A stretch of DNA of 64,000 nucleotides from Nitrobacter sp039808345 (GCF_047824785.1 NZ_CP181167.1:3658001-3722000); one strand, 5' to 3'. Counted from the stretch's first letter, positions 35,348 to 44,969 are shown. Numbers and translations: made by a program. Notes: generated by a model not told the origin, from the letters alone.

Positions 35348-36373
35348 ATGCGGCAATACGTCGGGCTAGATGTCTCGCAGAGAGAGACTGCGGTTTGCGT
35401 AGTCAATGAGACGGGTGAAGCAATTTTTGAAGGAAAGGCCAAGTCTCATCCTGGAGATCTGTCAAAGTTACTTCGTAAACATGCGCCACTGGCGGAGCGT
35501 ATCGGCTTTGAGACGGGCGCAATGGCGAGCTGGCTTTGGCATGAGCTTCGTAGGGTCGAACTCCCCGTCGTTTGCATCGATGCAAGGCATGCACACGCAG
35601 CACTATCGGTCCGCATGAACAAAAGCGATCAGAACGATGCTCGGGGCCTTGCCGAACTGGTGCGGGTTGGTTGGTTTCGAGAAGTCAAAATCAAGAGTGA
35701 GAAGAGCCAGAAGGTTCGAGCTATCCTCGTGGCGCGATTCCGCCTTGTGTCCATACGCCGGGATATCGAGAACCAGGTCCGCAGTCTGATCAAGGAGTGT
35801 GGGTTGCTATTCCCTCGCGCCATTGGCCAACAGTTCCGTAACCAGGTTGGCGAGCTATTGGGCGAAGATCATCAACTCCTCAGCGTGATCGCGCCGCTCT
35901 TGTCGATTCATGAACTCATCTGCCAGCAGCAAAGCAAATTTGACGACGAGGTCCGCCGATTGGCGAAGTCGGACGAGACGACGCGTCGCCTGATGACAGT
36001 TCCTGGTGTCGGCGTGGTCACCGCCTTGACGTTCCGCCATACGATCGATGACCCGTCTCGCTTCCGATCGGCCTCGACAGTCGGCGCCTATCTCGGCCTC
36101 ACACCTCGGCGCAACCAATCTGGTGAGACTGACACTAGTGGCAAGATATCCCGATGGGGCGACAGGCTCCTCCGAACGTACCTTTACGAGGCGGCGACCG
36201 TTCTGCTTTATCGAACAAAGAAATGGTCCTCCCTCAAAGCCTGGGGTATGAAACTTGCGAAGCGGATCGGCATGAAAAAGGCAAAGGTTGCTATCGCCCG
36301 CAAGATCGCTGTCATCCTCCACTGCATCTGGGTCGACGGCACATCATTCGACTGGGGCAACGCGCCGGCCTGA
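35348..36373 (+). CDS. IS110-family transposase
   Basis: A 341-residue DEDD recombinase. The N-terminal RuvC-like domain shows the first acidic residue in YVGLDVSQRETAV, then ERIGFETGAMASW, and the second pair in KSDQNDARGLAELV. The C-terminal transposase_20 domain has TVPGVGVVTALTF, and the serine-containing FRSASTVGAYLGLTPRR. ATG 35348 is chosen because GGAGG lies a few bases upstream and the RuvC fold begins directly there. Family members are guided by a bridge RNA encoded in their own non-coding flank. Confidence 0.92.
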   Translation: MRQYVGLDVSQRETAVCVVNETGEAIFEGKAKSHPGDLSKLLRKHAPLAERIGFETGAMASWLWHELRRVELPVVCIDARHAHAALSVRMNKSDQNDARGLAELVRVGWFREVKIKSEKSQKVRAILVARFRLVSIRRDIENQVRSLIKECGLLFPRAIGQQFRNQVGELLGEDHQLLSVIAPLLSIHELICQQQSKFDDEVRRLAKSDETTRRLMTVPGVGVVTALTFRHTIDDPSRFRSASTVGAYLGLTPRRNQSGETDTSGKISRWGDRLLRTYLYEAATVLLYRTKKWSSLKAWGMKLAKRIGMKKAKVAIARKIAVILHCIWVDGTSFDWGNAPA

Positions 36374-36600
36374 CCTTATTTTGCAAGTTCCTGGCCCGGT
36401 CCGCCGGGCTGGCGATGTCCCGCTGGGACGGTGGTCGTGGTGACCTCGGTCAATCGGCTGGTGGCGGCTCGTCCGCACCCCGTTGCAAACGATGAGGCGC
36501 CCGATCCGGACATCATCATGAGGCGCTTGCGACCTCGGAAAGGACCATGACCCCAGCGACGGGCAACTGATCGCATTGAAACCAGGTGACAGCTAATCGG
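36374..36600 (+). ncRNA. candidate structured flank of the IS110 element
   Basis: No protein-like frame. The stretch right after the transposase stop is GC-rich and contains hairpin-forming segments, for example GCCCGGTCCGCCGGGC near 36391. In IS110-type elements one non-coding end encodes the bridge RNA that selects target and donor. The upstream flank here is under 100 bp, so the downstream one is the better candidate. This is inference; ends and fold were not determined. Confidence 0.3.
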
Positions 36601-36766
36601 CCCACTATACGAGTTGGCTATCGATCCACCAGCCGCGCTCGCCCCGTCTGCGCAACCCAGACCTGCTCCGTCGGGCCGAGCGTTACCACTTTGCCGAATG
36701 GCTTCAAAAAGAGAGTTGACAACAACCCGCAATTAAAGGGCCGATTGACACGCCGAGCTTGCATGG

Positions 36767-37972
36767 GTGTCGTGGAAAACGCTGGAGCGGCAAGGCTACC
36801 GCGTGCGCTTTATCAATGCCGGGAAACTCTACGGCTATCCTTCCGAAAGCTATAACTTCAACACGCGGCTTCTGGAAATTGCTTTGAGACCGGCGCTGCG
36901 GCCTCTGGTGTGGGAGGCGGCCTACGATGCCGCCAGCTATCTCGTGCCGGTCGATCCGAACCCCCATCACAAATGGATCGGCCAGGGCGTGCGCACGGCC
37001 TTCGCCCTCTACAACAAGATCACGGCGCTTTATCCTTCCGAGCGCTGGCCCTGCACGGTCGGCGGGCTTTGGGATTTCTTCGGGCGCGCACCGGATGAGA
37101 TTGCGGACGATCTGCTGGTGTGGGCGTCGGATTCCCGCATGGAGGAAGACTGGGGCATGTGCCGCCTGGTCGCGGGGCTCACTGCTTCGACCGATCAATG
37201 GAACGCCTATTCCTCGACCGTGGTGGAACGGCTGCAAGGTTTTCAGCCCGGATCAGCGGCGCGGGCCGTGACCGAGCGCAACAGCTTCGATCCCGCCGAT
37301 ATGAAACGGGAGAGAACCGCGCTCTTTATTATTGGGTCGGCCCGCTCCGACACGAGCCGGAATTTCGTGGGCGCGATGGCTGCGGCGGTCATCGAACGTT
37401 TTGCCGACGCGCATGGCCCGTTGCGGGCGCTGGTCATCGGTGAAGAATGGGGCCAGCTCTATGTCAGCAACTTCCCTGAAATCCTGACCCTCTACCGGCA
37501 GGGCGGGATCAATTTCCTCGGCGTGTTCCAGAACGCCGCAGCCCAGATCGAAAACCGCTACGGGCGCGAACTCGCGCGCATCTGGCGCAAGGCGGTTGCG
37601 CATACGCTCTACCGGGGGCTGCCAGATACCGAAACACTCAAAGACATCGAGCACCGCTCGGGCCGCACCTCGGTCATGGTGCGCGGATTCAACGTCAACC
37701 AGAACCAGGTGAACGGCTCCGGCGACAATCTCTCCGAACAATCAAGACCGCTGCTCCAGGTGGAAGACATCCGCCTTGCGACCGGCGGCGAAAGCGCGCT
37801 GCTGGAATCCCGCGACCAGGGGTATTTCACGGTCGATATGCCAAACTTCTGGGAACGTCCGGAAATGAACGGAATGCTGCGCGACGTGCGCGAGAAGCCC
37901 GATAAATATGCGTGGTTTGAGGCCGTACCGTCGCGCGTGACGCGCGAAGTCCTATCCTTCCCCTCCCGGTAG
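36767..37972 (+). CDS. VirD4/TraG-type coupling protein, 5' truncated
   Basis: C-terminal two thirds of a type IV secretion coupling ATPase, which delivers relaxase-DNA to a conjugation channel. The Walker B region reads LRALVIGEEWGQL, followed by ILTLYRQGGINFLGVFQNAA and the family block GLPDTETLKDIEHRSGRTSV. Walker A and the membrane anchor are missing. The frame is open from 36749 (a TGA lies just before), and GTG 36767 is only the first possible start; WVSWKTLERQGYR is read before and through it, so the gene was cut by insertion or deletion next to the IS110 element. It probably marks a former conjugative module. Not functional. Confidence 0.75.
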   Translation: MSWKTLERQGYRVRFINAGKLYGYPSESYNFNTRLLEIALRPALRPLVWEAAYDAASYLVPVDPNPHHKWIGQGVRTAFALYNKITALYPSERWPCTVGGLWDFFGRAPDEIADDLLVWASDSRMEEDWGMCRLVAGLTASTDQWNAYSSTVVERLQGFQPGSAARAVTERNSFDPADMKRERTALFIIGSARSDTSRNFVGAMAAAVIERFADAHGPLRALVIGEEWGQLYVSNFPEILTLYRQGGINFLGVFQNAAAQIENRYGRELARIWRKAVAHTLYRGLPDTETLKDIEHRSGRTSVMVRGFNVNQNQVNGSGDNLSEQSRPLLQVEDIRLATGGESALLESRDQGYFTVDMPNFWERPEMNGMLRDVREKPDKYAWFEAVPSRVTREVLSFPSR

Positions 37973-38024
37973 CCCCGACGACCACGGACCCGGGCAAATT
38001 GCATATCGGCTCTCGCCACGATGC

Positions 38025-40622
38025 TCAATCAAACATCCCTGTGAGAGGCGTTATCAATAGAAATAGGCACGCCGTACCGATAAATGAATGAACGACAAAA
38101 TACCAATGAGCATAAGGGTCGCGATTTAACTCAAGCGCAACAGCACGTTCCCATCTGGGGGTAAGAGACCAGAATTCTGCGATATTTGGGAGAATGCGTA
38201 TCGTTGCCCCCAACAGCGGTGAAGCCAGTAATATCGGCCACGCCTTAGCCGCCCTTTTGGGATTAGATCGAAACCAAGCTCGAATATCGTTCCATGCAAG
38301 TAGAAGCCACATAAACCACCCTATAGCGACAACACCCGCCAAAAAGATGATCAAACCATCGGGCTTGTAGCCGTAACCGATTAAACGCCCCACATAAGCC
38401 TTGATATGGTTCAGGTAGCTGTCACTTTGCTCCAACAATCTTTGAGTTCGATACGCATGTAGATCGTTTGCTGCATCTCGATATCCGGATTCAGAAAGTA
38501 TTTTTGCGAACATTGCAAAGGGCTGCGGATTAAAATGTGTTGGCAAAGGCGGCATGGATCCAGTTTTAAGCCATTGAATTATCTTATCGCTTGGAAGGTC
38601 TAACAGAGCCACTGTCTCAGCACTCCGATTTTCCCCGATAGATGGCGAAGCAGTTACGATCTGAATTCTGACTCCGTCCAGTCTTGCTGGAACAGGTGAC
38701 CAACCATCAAGGCTTTTCCGATCGCATTCGCCAAACGATATCCCGCAGGCGGACGTGGCAAACGTGTCGATATTTGTTCCTCGGAGTATAAGTTTACTTC
38801 CGTGCTCCCAACGGATTGGAGCGTCCGGGCTATCAATAAAAAGGCCGCGTCGAATTTGCGAATTGCTGAGGTCCACTTCAGAACCAAACCTTCCCAAAAG
38901 ATACACGTCCCTCTGAATCTCAACGCTAGAGATCAGAATTTCTCGTATCGACGCATTCAGGGCGAGTGTTCCGATTCGCGAATTTACTAGTGCGAAACTC
39001 GAAAAGGCATCTTCTATTTGCTCTCTACTTGGCCAGGGAAGCAACTTGTCACGTCTCAGCAATCCGTCAGCGGGCCTTCTTTCCAAAGATACATTGGGTC
39101 GGGGCTTTGAACCAGACCAACAAACGTCATCGTCGGCGTCGCGCGGTGAAGTTAATTCCATCACGTCAACATCTACGTTACGAAACAAAAGTGGTCGTTT
39201 GATCTTTGTAAATTTAAAGTCAATAGTCTCGGTTCTAAACTCTGAGCCAATAATCTCTGCATCGACATCGACACACGCAAATCTTATCGATGAACGAAAC
39301 TGTGTCTTGTAAAAATTAATCGATGATTGCGAGCGGACGCTTGAATTAAGGAAAAGAAAGTTTTCTGCCTTCGATTCGTGAAAATAAATAAAAGAGAGTG
39401 GCTTGGTGGAACCGAAGATCGCGCCTGCCACGTTAAAATCTCCACCAACATCATTGTTACTAATCGCTGCGAAACCACTTTGTATCTCCAGCGGCAAAAA
39501 TGGCGTCGCTTTCCCCGTTATTTGTAGATTTGCGATATTTTTGGAAACCCCCAAGTTTAGATCTTTTTCAATTTTGTTGTCAGTCACGTGCAGCGCGTTG
39601 GCAATTTTTGCGGCGCGAATGACTAGGGAAGTCGCCTTATTATTCGAGACTTGAATAGCAGTGACGTTTGCGTGGTTGACATGGAGTTCCCCGCTGATCT
39701 TGTTACCCGATATCAAAATCTTTCCACCGCCATCGCCGCCAACCAAATACGGCAACGCGTCAGTGGAATTAGCCGCTGCGTACAGCGTCTCATCCTGATA
39801 ATCAGCGCCAAAGGTCAAGCCGCCGGTAACTTCATTGCCAAAGAATGTGACTTCCCTCAATTCAGATCGAGAAAATGTCAGGGAAGACAACTCGTTCTGG
39901 AGGGCAACGAATGATCCAAGGCGCACACTTTTAATGGAGACGGAAAGTCGATTTCGGATCAGCCCGAAACTATTCGCGATTTTTGACTCGGTAACTTCTA
40001 GATGGCCAGTGGTCGAATCCTGTAAGATTAACTCATCTATATTCGAGTTCGAGATTCCAATTTGGATGGAATTAATACCACTAATCCAGACCAGCTTACT
40101 TTGAATATCTGAGAATAGAATCTCTGCGGCCTGAATTTGCAGAACGTCACTAGTTTCCGCCATTGAGAGACACGACAATTCAAAACGCTTTAACGTCTCA
40201 AGTCGGTTTACAACGGCAACAAGAAAGTTGAGGTGCTCTGTGGATAGGGTTGCCAACTGATCTTTGGAGCAGTTAGATAGGCCGCGCTGGCCACTCAAAG
40301 ATATCTCGTCGCTATCGCAGGCATCCTTGACAGAATTCAGAACTTCAGAATCTGTGATGGACGCAGACGGAGTCTGTGGCTGATCAGAGTGCTTATTCGG
40401 ACTGTAGCGCCGTAGTATCCTGCATATATCTGGCCGGTTTGTGGATTCTTGTATCTCTGCGTAAACGTCCTTGGTGTCAGTTTGGTGGACTCTGGCTAAT
40501 TCTTTGCCGATTGCGCAGCTATTCCAAACCTCAAATGAGATGATTGCCGCGACAAGGATAGAACAATAAAAAAAGTCAGTAACAGTGAGAGACCGCGTTA
40601 TGTTTATAGAGTGGTGCCGCAT
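38025..40622 (-). CDS. large membrane-anchored beta-solenoid protein
   Basis: An 865-residue protein of no recognised family. One N-terminal membrane segment (DFFYCSILVAAIISFEVW, residues about 16-33) is followed by about 600 residues of short, regular beta-rich repeats. Typical ones are VVGGNKIS-like turns such as GGKILISGNKISGELHV, VTAIQVSNNKATSLVIRAA and NALHVTDNKIEKDLNLG, which suggest a pentapeptide- or bactofilin-like beta-solenoid. The C-terminus has three membrane segments (LIIFLAGVVAIGWFMWLLL; WPILLASPLLGATIRIL; YFVVHSFIGTACLFLLI). It would thus expose the solenoid on one side of the inner membrane. Base composition is clearly more AT-rich than the neighbours, pointing to separate acquisition. 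Alone between conjugation fragments; role unknown. Confidence 0.75.
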   Translation of the reverse strand: MRHHSINITRSLTVTDFFYCSILVAAIISFEVWNSCAIGKELARVHQTDTKDVYAEIQESTNRPDICRILRRYSPNKHSDQPQTPSASITDSEVLNSVKDACDSDEISLSGQRGLSNCSKDQLATLSTEHLNFLVAVVNRLETLKRFELSCLSMAETSDVLQIQAAEILFSDIQSKLVWISGINSIQIGISNSNIDELILQDSTTGHLEVTESKIANSFGLIRNRLSVSIKSVRLGSFVALQNELSSLTFSRSELREVTFFGNEVTGGLTFGADYQDETLYAAANSTDALPYLVGGDGGGKILISGNKISGELHVNHANVTAIQVSNNKATSLVIRAAKIANALHVTDNKIEKDLNLGVSKNIANLQITGKATPFLPLEIQSGFAAISNNDVGGDFNVAGAIFGSTKPLSFIYFHESKAENFLFLNSSVRSQSSINFYKTQFRSSIRFACVDVDAEIIGSEFRTETIDFKFTKIKRPLLFRNVDVDVMELTSPRDADDDVCWSGSKPRPNVSLERRPADGLLRRDKLLPWPSREQIEDAFSSFALVNSRIGTLALNASIREILISSVEIQRDVYLLGRFGSEVDLSNSQIRRGLFIDSPDAPIRWEHGSKLILRGTNIDTFATSACGISFGECDRKSLDGWSPVPARLDGVRIQIVTASPSIGENRSAETVALLDLPSDKIIQWLKTGSMPPLPTHFNPQPFAMFAKILSESGYRDAANDLHAYRTQRLLEQSDSYLNHIKAYVGRLIGYGYKPDGLIIFLAGVVAIGWFMWLLLAWNDIRAWFRSNPKRAAKAWPILLASPLLGATIRILPNIAEFWSLTPRWERAVALELNRDPYAHWYFVVHSFIGTACLFLLITPLTGMFD

Positions 40623-40688
40623 CGTACTTCTTACTCGCCTGAACCTTCAAAGAGGCCTCTTCTGCTACCACATTTGACAAGCAAGTTC

Positions 40689-40946
40689 CTACTTATTGTC
40701 TCCTATCGCCCGAGAATATGTGGTTTCCACGCTGGGATGGCCGAGCAAGCGTTGAATGAGGTTTAGCGGAGCGCCTGAGCTGATTGCGTGACGGCTGAAG
40801 CCATGATGCAGGCCTTTGCCGTTGTCCCACCCAAAAATAGTGCCGCCGTTCAGCAGCAGCTTCTTCGGATGCTCGTCTATCATGGGAAAATGGTGTGTGA
40901 CAGTCAATGGATACGGAGCGGCGGGACGGCAATCAAGCATATTCAT
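40689..40946 (-). pseudogene. tyrosine recombinase, C-terminal remnant
   Basis: The frame ends with GLHHGFSRHAISSGAPLNLI and LLGHPSVETTYSRAIGD, the C-terminal box of a phage-type integrase (H-x-x-R, then G-H). The tyrosine is in TTYSRAIG. Catalytic N-terminal parts are absent, and the first 35 residues do not look like an integrase. An island integrase relic. Confidence 0.6.
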
Positions 40947-40966
40947 GCTTGAACTTTGGTATGGCT

Positions 40967-41737
40967 TTATGGTCCCGTCGGCCCAGAACTTAAGCCAGTA
41001 CTGCGAATGAGATCATCCATATCAGCGGGAAGAGCGGGTTTTGCCGCTGCCGTTTCGTGCGCCAAGTCGGAATCCGTCTTTGGTATGTCACGGTCGAGCT
41101 TCGCGCGCACGGTGTCCGGCATGTCTTCTGCAAGGCCGGCCTTGAGGTTCTCCAGCTCTTCATGTGTGATTTCGCCTTTGTCGAGGCGCTCACGGGCTTC
41201 GTCGAGCTTTGCCTGGCACGTCAAAAGCTGCTCGCGTTCTTGCGCCAATCGGGCTCCTTCATCGACCACCCCTTTGAATTCTTCCCACCGTGGTTTCTTA
41301 TCGTCTATCTCGTTCGGGTCGATCGTCTCCGCCGACAATGCTTGGCCGTTCTCATCAAAAACGCGAAGGCCATCTTTTGTCTTGAATACTTTTCGGCCAT
41401 CGGGAAGAACATAAGCGTTCTCAAGCAGCGCATCGATGCGCTCGCGCGCCACTTCAAGGGCCTCACGGTTCTCCATCAACGCTTCGACAGTTTTCGTATC
41501 ATACTCGTCAAGCTCGACACGGAATGCCGCGATCTCTTCCGAGGTCGCCAAAACAGTTTCCACCACCGCCATGAACTCGTTATCGCGGCGTTCGCCTTCA
41601 AGTCTTTCTGTTTTGCGCCGCTCTCGTTCCCGCTCGTCAAGCCGAGCCATCTTTTCGGCGTGCAGGATGTCCTCGCGCCTGGCTGCGGCGGCTGCGAATT
41701 CTTCCTTCCACGAGCGCGGGAGAATAACCTGCATCAC
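40967..41737 (-). CDS. coiled-coil protein of the conjugation region
   Basis: A 256-residue, strongly charged and helical protein. Residues 20-60 (ILHAEKMARLDERERERRKT) and 150-200 (EREQLLTCQAKLDEARERLD) should form coiled coils. A short central segment (YVLPDGRKVFKTKDGLRVFD) looks like a beta-hairpin. It is coupled to the preceding secreted protein gene by an ATGA overlap (41734-41737). No family recognised; the neighbourhood (VirD4 fragment, resolvase) suggests a plasmid or ICE origin. Confidence 0.6.
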   Translation of the reverse strand: MMQVILPRSWKEEFAAAAARREDILHAEKMARLDERERERRKTERLEGERRDNEFMAVVETVLATSEEIAAFRVELDEYDTKTVEALMENREALEVARERIDALLENAYVLPDGRKVFKTKDGLRVFDENGQALSAETIDPNEIDDKKPRWEEFKGVVDEGARLAQEREQLLTCQAKLDEARERLDKGEITHEELENLKAGLAEDMPDTVRAKLDRDIPKTDSDLAHETAAAKPALPADMDDLIRSTGLSSGPTGP

Positions 41738-42096
41738 TCACCGCACTTCTGTTTCGTCAAAACGTCGATGACGGAGCCCGGTGGGTAGGTCGGGTATTTG
41801 TCGAACGCGTCGAAAATGACGCTCATAGTGCCTTTGTTCCCGTACAGAAAATCGTAGATGCACTCCATTCCGGCCTTTTTCTTTCCGTCCTTCATGTATC
41901 GGGCAACGGCGAGCCCTTCGACAACCCCCGCAATGTAGGATGTGCGTTGGTCGCTGTTCATTTCTTTCATGACTTTTTCTGCCGTGAACTGCGTTCCCGC
42001 CGCATTCGCGGGTGCGGGGGACAGAAAAGATGAAATGAAAATTGCGGTGCTTGCGCCCATGATGATCGGGCTGCATCCCTTGATCTTGACGCTCAA
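41734..42096 (-). CDS. small secreted protein, Rap1a/Tai-like
   Basis: A 120-residue protein with a signal peptide (IIMGASTAIFISSFLSPAPANA, cleavage near residue 32). The mature part reads YIAGVVEGLAVARYMKDG and GMECIYDFLYG and ends with QKCGE, two cysteines that could form a disulfide. The pattern recalls Rap1a/Tai periplasmic immunity proteins, but the match is by eye only. It is first in a two-gene unit with the coiled-coil protein and divergent from the resolvase gene. Confidence 0.6.
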   Translation of the reverse strand: MSVKIKGCSPIIMGASTAIFISSFLSPAPANAAGTQFTAEKVMKEMNSDQRTSYIAGVVEGLAVARYMKDGKKKAGMECIYDFLYGNKGTMSVIFDAFDKYPTYPPGSVIDVLTKQKCGE

Positions 42097-42230
42097 AATC
42101 GACCCTTTTCGTTATATTTGAAACGGGCCGACCATATCTGCTAAGATATTATAGAAATTAGGGATTTTCCGCCATGGTCTACGTTGGGGAAACATGGCCG
42201 GAAATGCAAAAGCGAAAGGGGTCGATTGTG
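42094..42230. repeat. inverted repeat in the resolvase upstream region, possible res site
   Basis: AATCGACCC(C)TTTTCG at 42097-42111 faces its complement at 42213-42227 (CGAAAGGGGTCGATT), about 100 bp apart, with an AT-rich centre (ctaagatattatagaaatta). It lies directly before the serine resolvase gene, where res sites of Tn3-type resolvases normally sit. Binding is inferred. Confidence 0.5.
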
Positions 42231-42266
42231 TGAATGCCCTGATTTCCAATAAGAAACTGAAATTGC

Positions 42267-42839
42267 ATGAAAAAGATAGCTTACATCCGTGTTTCAACGC
42301 CCGAGCAGCGTCATGATCGGCAGATCGAGGGGCTCCGCGAAATTTGCGACGAACTCCATATCGAAACGCAATCGGCCTGTAGCACGAAGCGTCCCATCTA
42401 TAATGAGGTTCTGAAACGGCTGAAATCCGGCGACATGCTGGTGGTCTGGGATTTGGACAGGGCATTCCGCTCTGTCGTTGATGCCCTGACAGAAGCGGAA
42501 AAACTGCGTGCGCGCGGCGTTCATTTCCAGATCGCCAACCTGAATATCGACACGTCCACGCCTGCCGGGATTTTCGTCTACACCATGCTGTCGGCCCTGG
42601 CAGAGTTCGAGCGCCGCACGCTCTCGCAGCGGACAAAGGAAGGCATGGCCGTCGCCCGCAAGAAGGGCTCCCGCATCGGCAGGCCGCGCGTTCTCACGGA
42701 TGAACAATTGCAGGAGGCGCGCCAGCGCATCGAGGTTGGCGGTATGACGACCGCCAGCGTCGCCCGCGAGATGGACGTGCCGCAATGGACACTCAGCCGT
42801 TCCCTGCGGCGGCAGGCCGAAACTGAAACGGTGCAATGA
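42267..42839 (+). CDS. serine resolvase/invertase
   Basis: A 190-residue small serine recombinase of the Tn3 resolvase/ParA group. Nucleophile S10 is in AYIRVSTPEQR; other hallmarks are VVWDLDRAFRS (the family usually has DRLxRS) and MLSALAEFERRTLSQRT. A C-terminal HTH (TTASVAREMDVPQWTLSRSL) binds the recombination site. Full length. Likely resolves plasmid dimers or transposon cointegrates; a candidate res region lies just upstream. Confidence 0.9.
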   Translation: MKKIAYIRVSTPEQRHDRQIEGLREICDELHIETQSACSTKRPIYNEVLKRLKSGDMLVVWDLDRAFRSVVDALTEAEKLRARGVHFQIANLNIDTSTPAGIFVYTMLSALAEFERRTLSQRTKEGMAVARKKGSRIGRPRVLTDEQLQEARQRIEVGGMTTASVAREMDVPQWTLSRSLRRQAETETVQ

Positions 42840-43121
42840 AGATAAAGAGCGATGGGGTTACGGGGATCGCGCAATCTTCCCGTGCCGGATGCCGCAAACG
42901 GAATGGCGGTCGTGGGTCGAGGGACGCGAAAGTCCTCGTCAGGGTTTCCAAGGGGCAGGAACGCCCTATGGTCGCAAGGGCCAAGGGAAGGCCGATGCCT
43001 TCCTTGTCATGGGGGGTCGGGGTAGCCTGAAGGCTTCCCGACTGGTGATGCAACGGCCAAACGGTGCGAGTGCTCAACCGGCGATACGGTTGAATGTCCG
43101 CGAATCGGGTATGCTCTACGC

Positions 43122-44155
43122 ATGGAATTCATTCATCAGCCAGCAAGAGCAAACCGCCTCGGCGACTTCCTGATTGATAATCTTCAGAAGTCCTGGCCAG
43201 TTTTTCGTGCTGCGATAGCTTTTGTAAAGCAGTCAGGTACCCGTCATGTAGTTGGTCCACTTGCGGCATTCTCAAAAGCAGGCAAAAGTGACCTTATTGT
43301 AGGCATTGACCATCGCGGTACATCGAAAGAAGGACTTGATGACCTCCTGGTCGGTGTTGGTACCTCAGGCCGTGTGGTTGTGTTTCACAATCCGATTGCA
43401 TCAACATTCCATCCGAAAGTTTACCTGTTTCGCTCAGATGCCAAGGCCGAAGTATTGGTCGGCTCAGGCAACCTGACTGAGGGTGGGATTTTTACCAACT
43501 ATGAGGCATCGGTTCATCTCAATCTCGATCTGTCGGTTGCAGACGATGTCACTATGCTTCAATCCATAGAGACCGTGCTTGATGAATGGGGAAACACAAG
43601 TACTGGAACGGCTAGGGTTCTGGATAGTGCGTTTCTGACGACGCTCGTCGCCCGTGGCTATGTCCCAGTCGAAGCGTTGACGGCATCTGAGCGCGATGAT
43701 GCGGCTACGGACGGCGAGACCGCCGACGGCGGCGAAACAACTGAAAGCACCGAAGTGCTGGAGGCATTGTTCTCAGCCCGGAGTGTCGCACACGCCCCAT
43801 CTGTTGCATGGCCTCGAAAATCTCCGCCACAGGTTTCGGGCACTACGGCAACAACCAGCGCCGCGACGATTGCAGCCTCAGCAGTGGCCATGCCCAACAA
43901 AGGGTTCGTGATGACTCTTCAGCGGACCGATGTCGGCACCGGACAGGTCACGCCCGGCACGTCGCGAAGGTCGCCTGAGATTTTTGTTCCGCTCAGCGCG
44001 CGGGAGAATGATCCCGACTTTTGGGGATGGCCAAGCAAGTTCACGCCGGATACGGCCAAACCCGGTAAATTCGACCGGTTCGGCGTTCGAATGCGCGTCG
44101 GCACAGAGATCGCCAACGTCAACATGATGACATGGCCGGACAAGCATGATTGCCA
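43122..44155 (+). CDS. PLD-family nuclease/restriction-like protein, 3' truncated
   Basis: Protein with a phospholipase-D-like nuclease fold: an HKD-type half motif HPKVYLF...VLVGSGNLTEGG lies in residues about 90-120, with the lysine and the GSGNLT glycine-rich turn typical of NgoFVII-like restriction endonucleases. A low-complexity Thr/Ser/Ala linker (residues 190-260) leads to a C-terminal domain (EIFVPLSARENDPDFWGWPS). The genuine sequence stops around MMTWPDKHD (near 44150), where the DNA switches to the inverted, truncated helicase gene; the frame then runs by chance to 44207. No downstream methylase is present. Probably inactive or with an altered tail. Confidence 0.7.
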
Positions 44156-44967
44156 AGACCTACGCCGTCGCACAAGAAGGAGCCGCCATATTTGTTGGCG
44201 CGCTTGATCAGCGAGCCATACCCGTCGCGCTGATATTTGGCGAGAACTGGATAAATTCGGGACGTGTTTTGCTCCCACTCGGTCGCGGTTTCTTCGTGAC
44301 CGGAAAAATATTGCTGCAGGGAACGCGTGTAGATGTCGAACGGTAGGTATAAGTGTGTATGGCGTTCGATTGCCTTCAAAATATTGATCGAAACGTCCTC
44401 GGCCTCTTCCCAGTGCTCCTCATACCATTCCTGGAGGACTGCAACGGGCGTACCAGTGATCTGGACATTCAACTCAATGTTCTGAGTCATGCCAGGGTGC
44501 GTGAAATTGGAGGAGCCGACCAGAGCTGAGGAGCCGACAACATCCATGCGCCCGTGGGTTATGTATGCTTTGGCGTGAAACTTGTCATTCCGGTAAACTC
44601 GGCATTCGATCTTGCGCGATCTGATAGCGTCGACGATCGCGGGAACGCCCGCCAGAAAATGGTTTTTCTCCTTCTCCTGCTCGATACTCTGGTCCAAACG
44701 GTCGGCGATAGTCCTGAGGCCGGATTCAAAAGCTTTCCTCGTTCGCTTGGAAACCTCATCCCCCATGAGAATGCGAATCTTGTCGACCTTCTGCCACTCC
44801 TGGCCCAGACCAAGGATCGCGCCGATCTCAAAATAGCCGGTGGCAATGTCGATCGCCTTTGATATCTGGCACCAGTCATGGAGATACCGAAGCGCCTTCC
44901 AGTCATCGGCGCTGTTGTCGACGATGAATAATTCGCTGCCTACCCTGTAGCTTTCCCTCTTCGGCAT
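44150..44967 (-). CDS. PLD-domain helicase, N-terminal part only
   Basis: N-terminal portion of a DEAD/SNF2-type helicase with a PLD-like domain. The PLD half motif reads KFHAKAYITHG ... SSALVGSSNFTHPG (about residues 140-170), and the start of the helicase core is FLCDGVGLG, which is Walker A up to its glycine. The expected K-T is lost because the sequence is joined here (about 44150) to the truncated PLD nuclease gene of the opposite strand. The frame runs by chance to 44119. ATG 44967 is preferred over an upstream start at 45054, which lies within the DUF4238 gene. It is a broken restriction/defence protein. Confidence 0.7.
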
Positions 44968-44969
44968 CC

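Noticed and set aside
42836..43030. Small ORF overlapping the end of the resolvase gene
   Set aside because: Composition is that of non-coding GC-rich DNA (Arg/Gly/Ser-rich), and no start signal of its own apart from the ATGA-like overlap.
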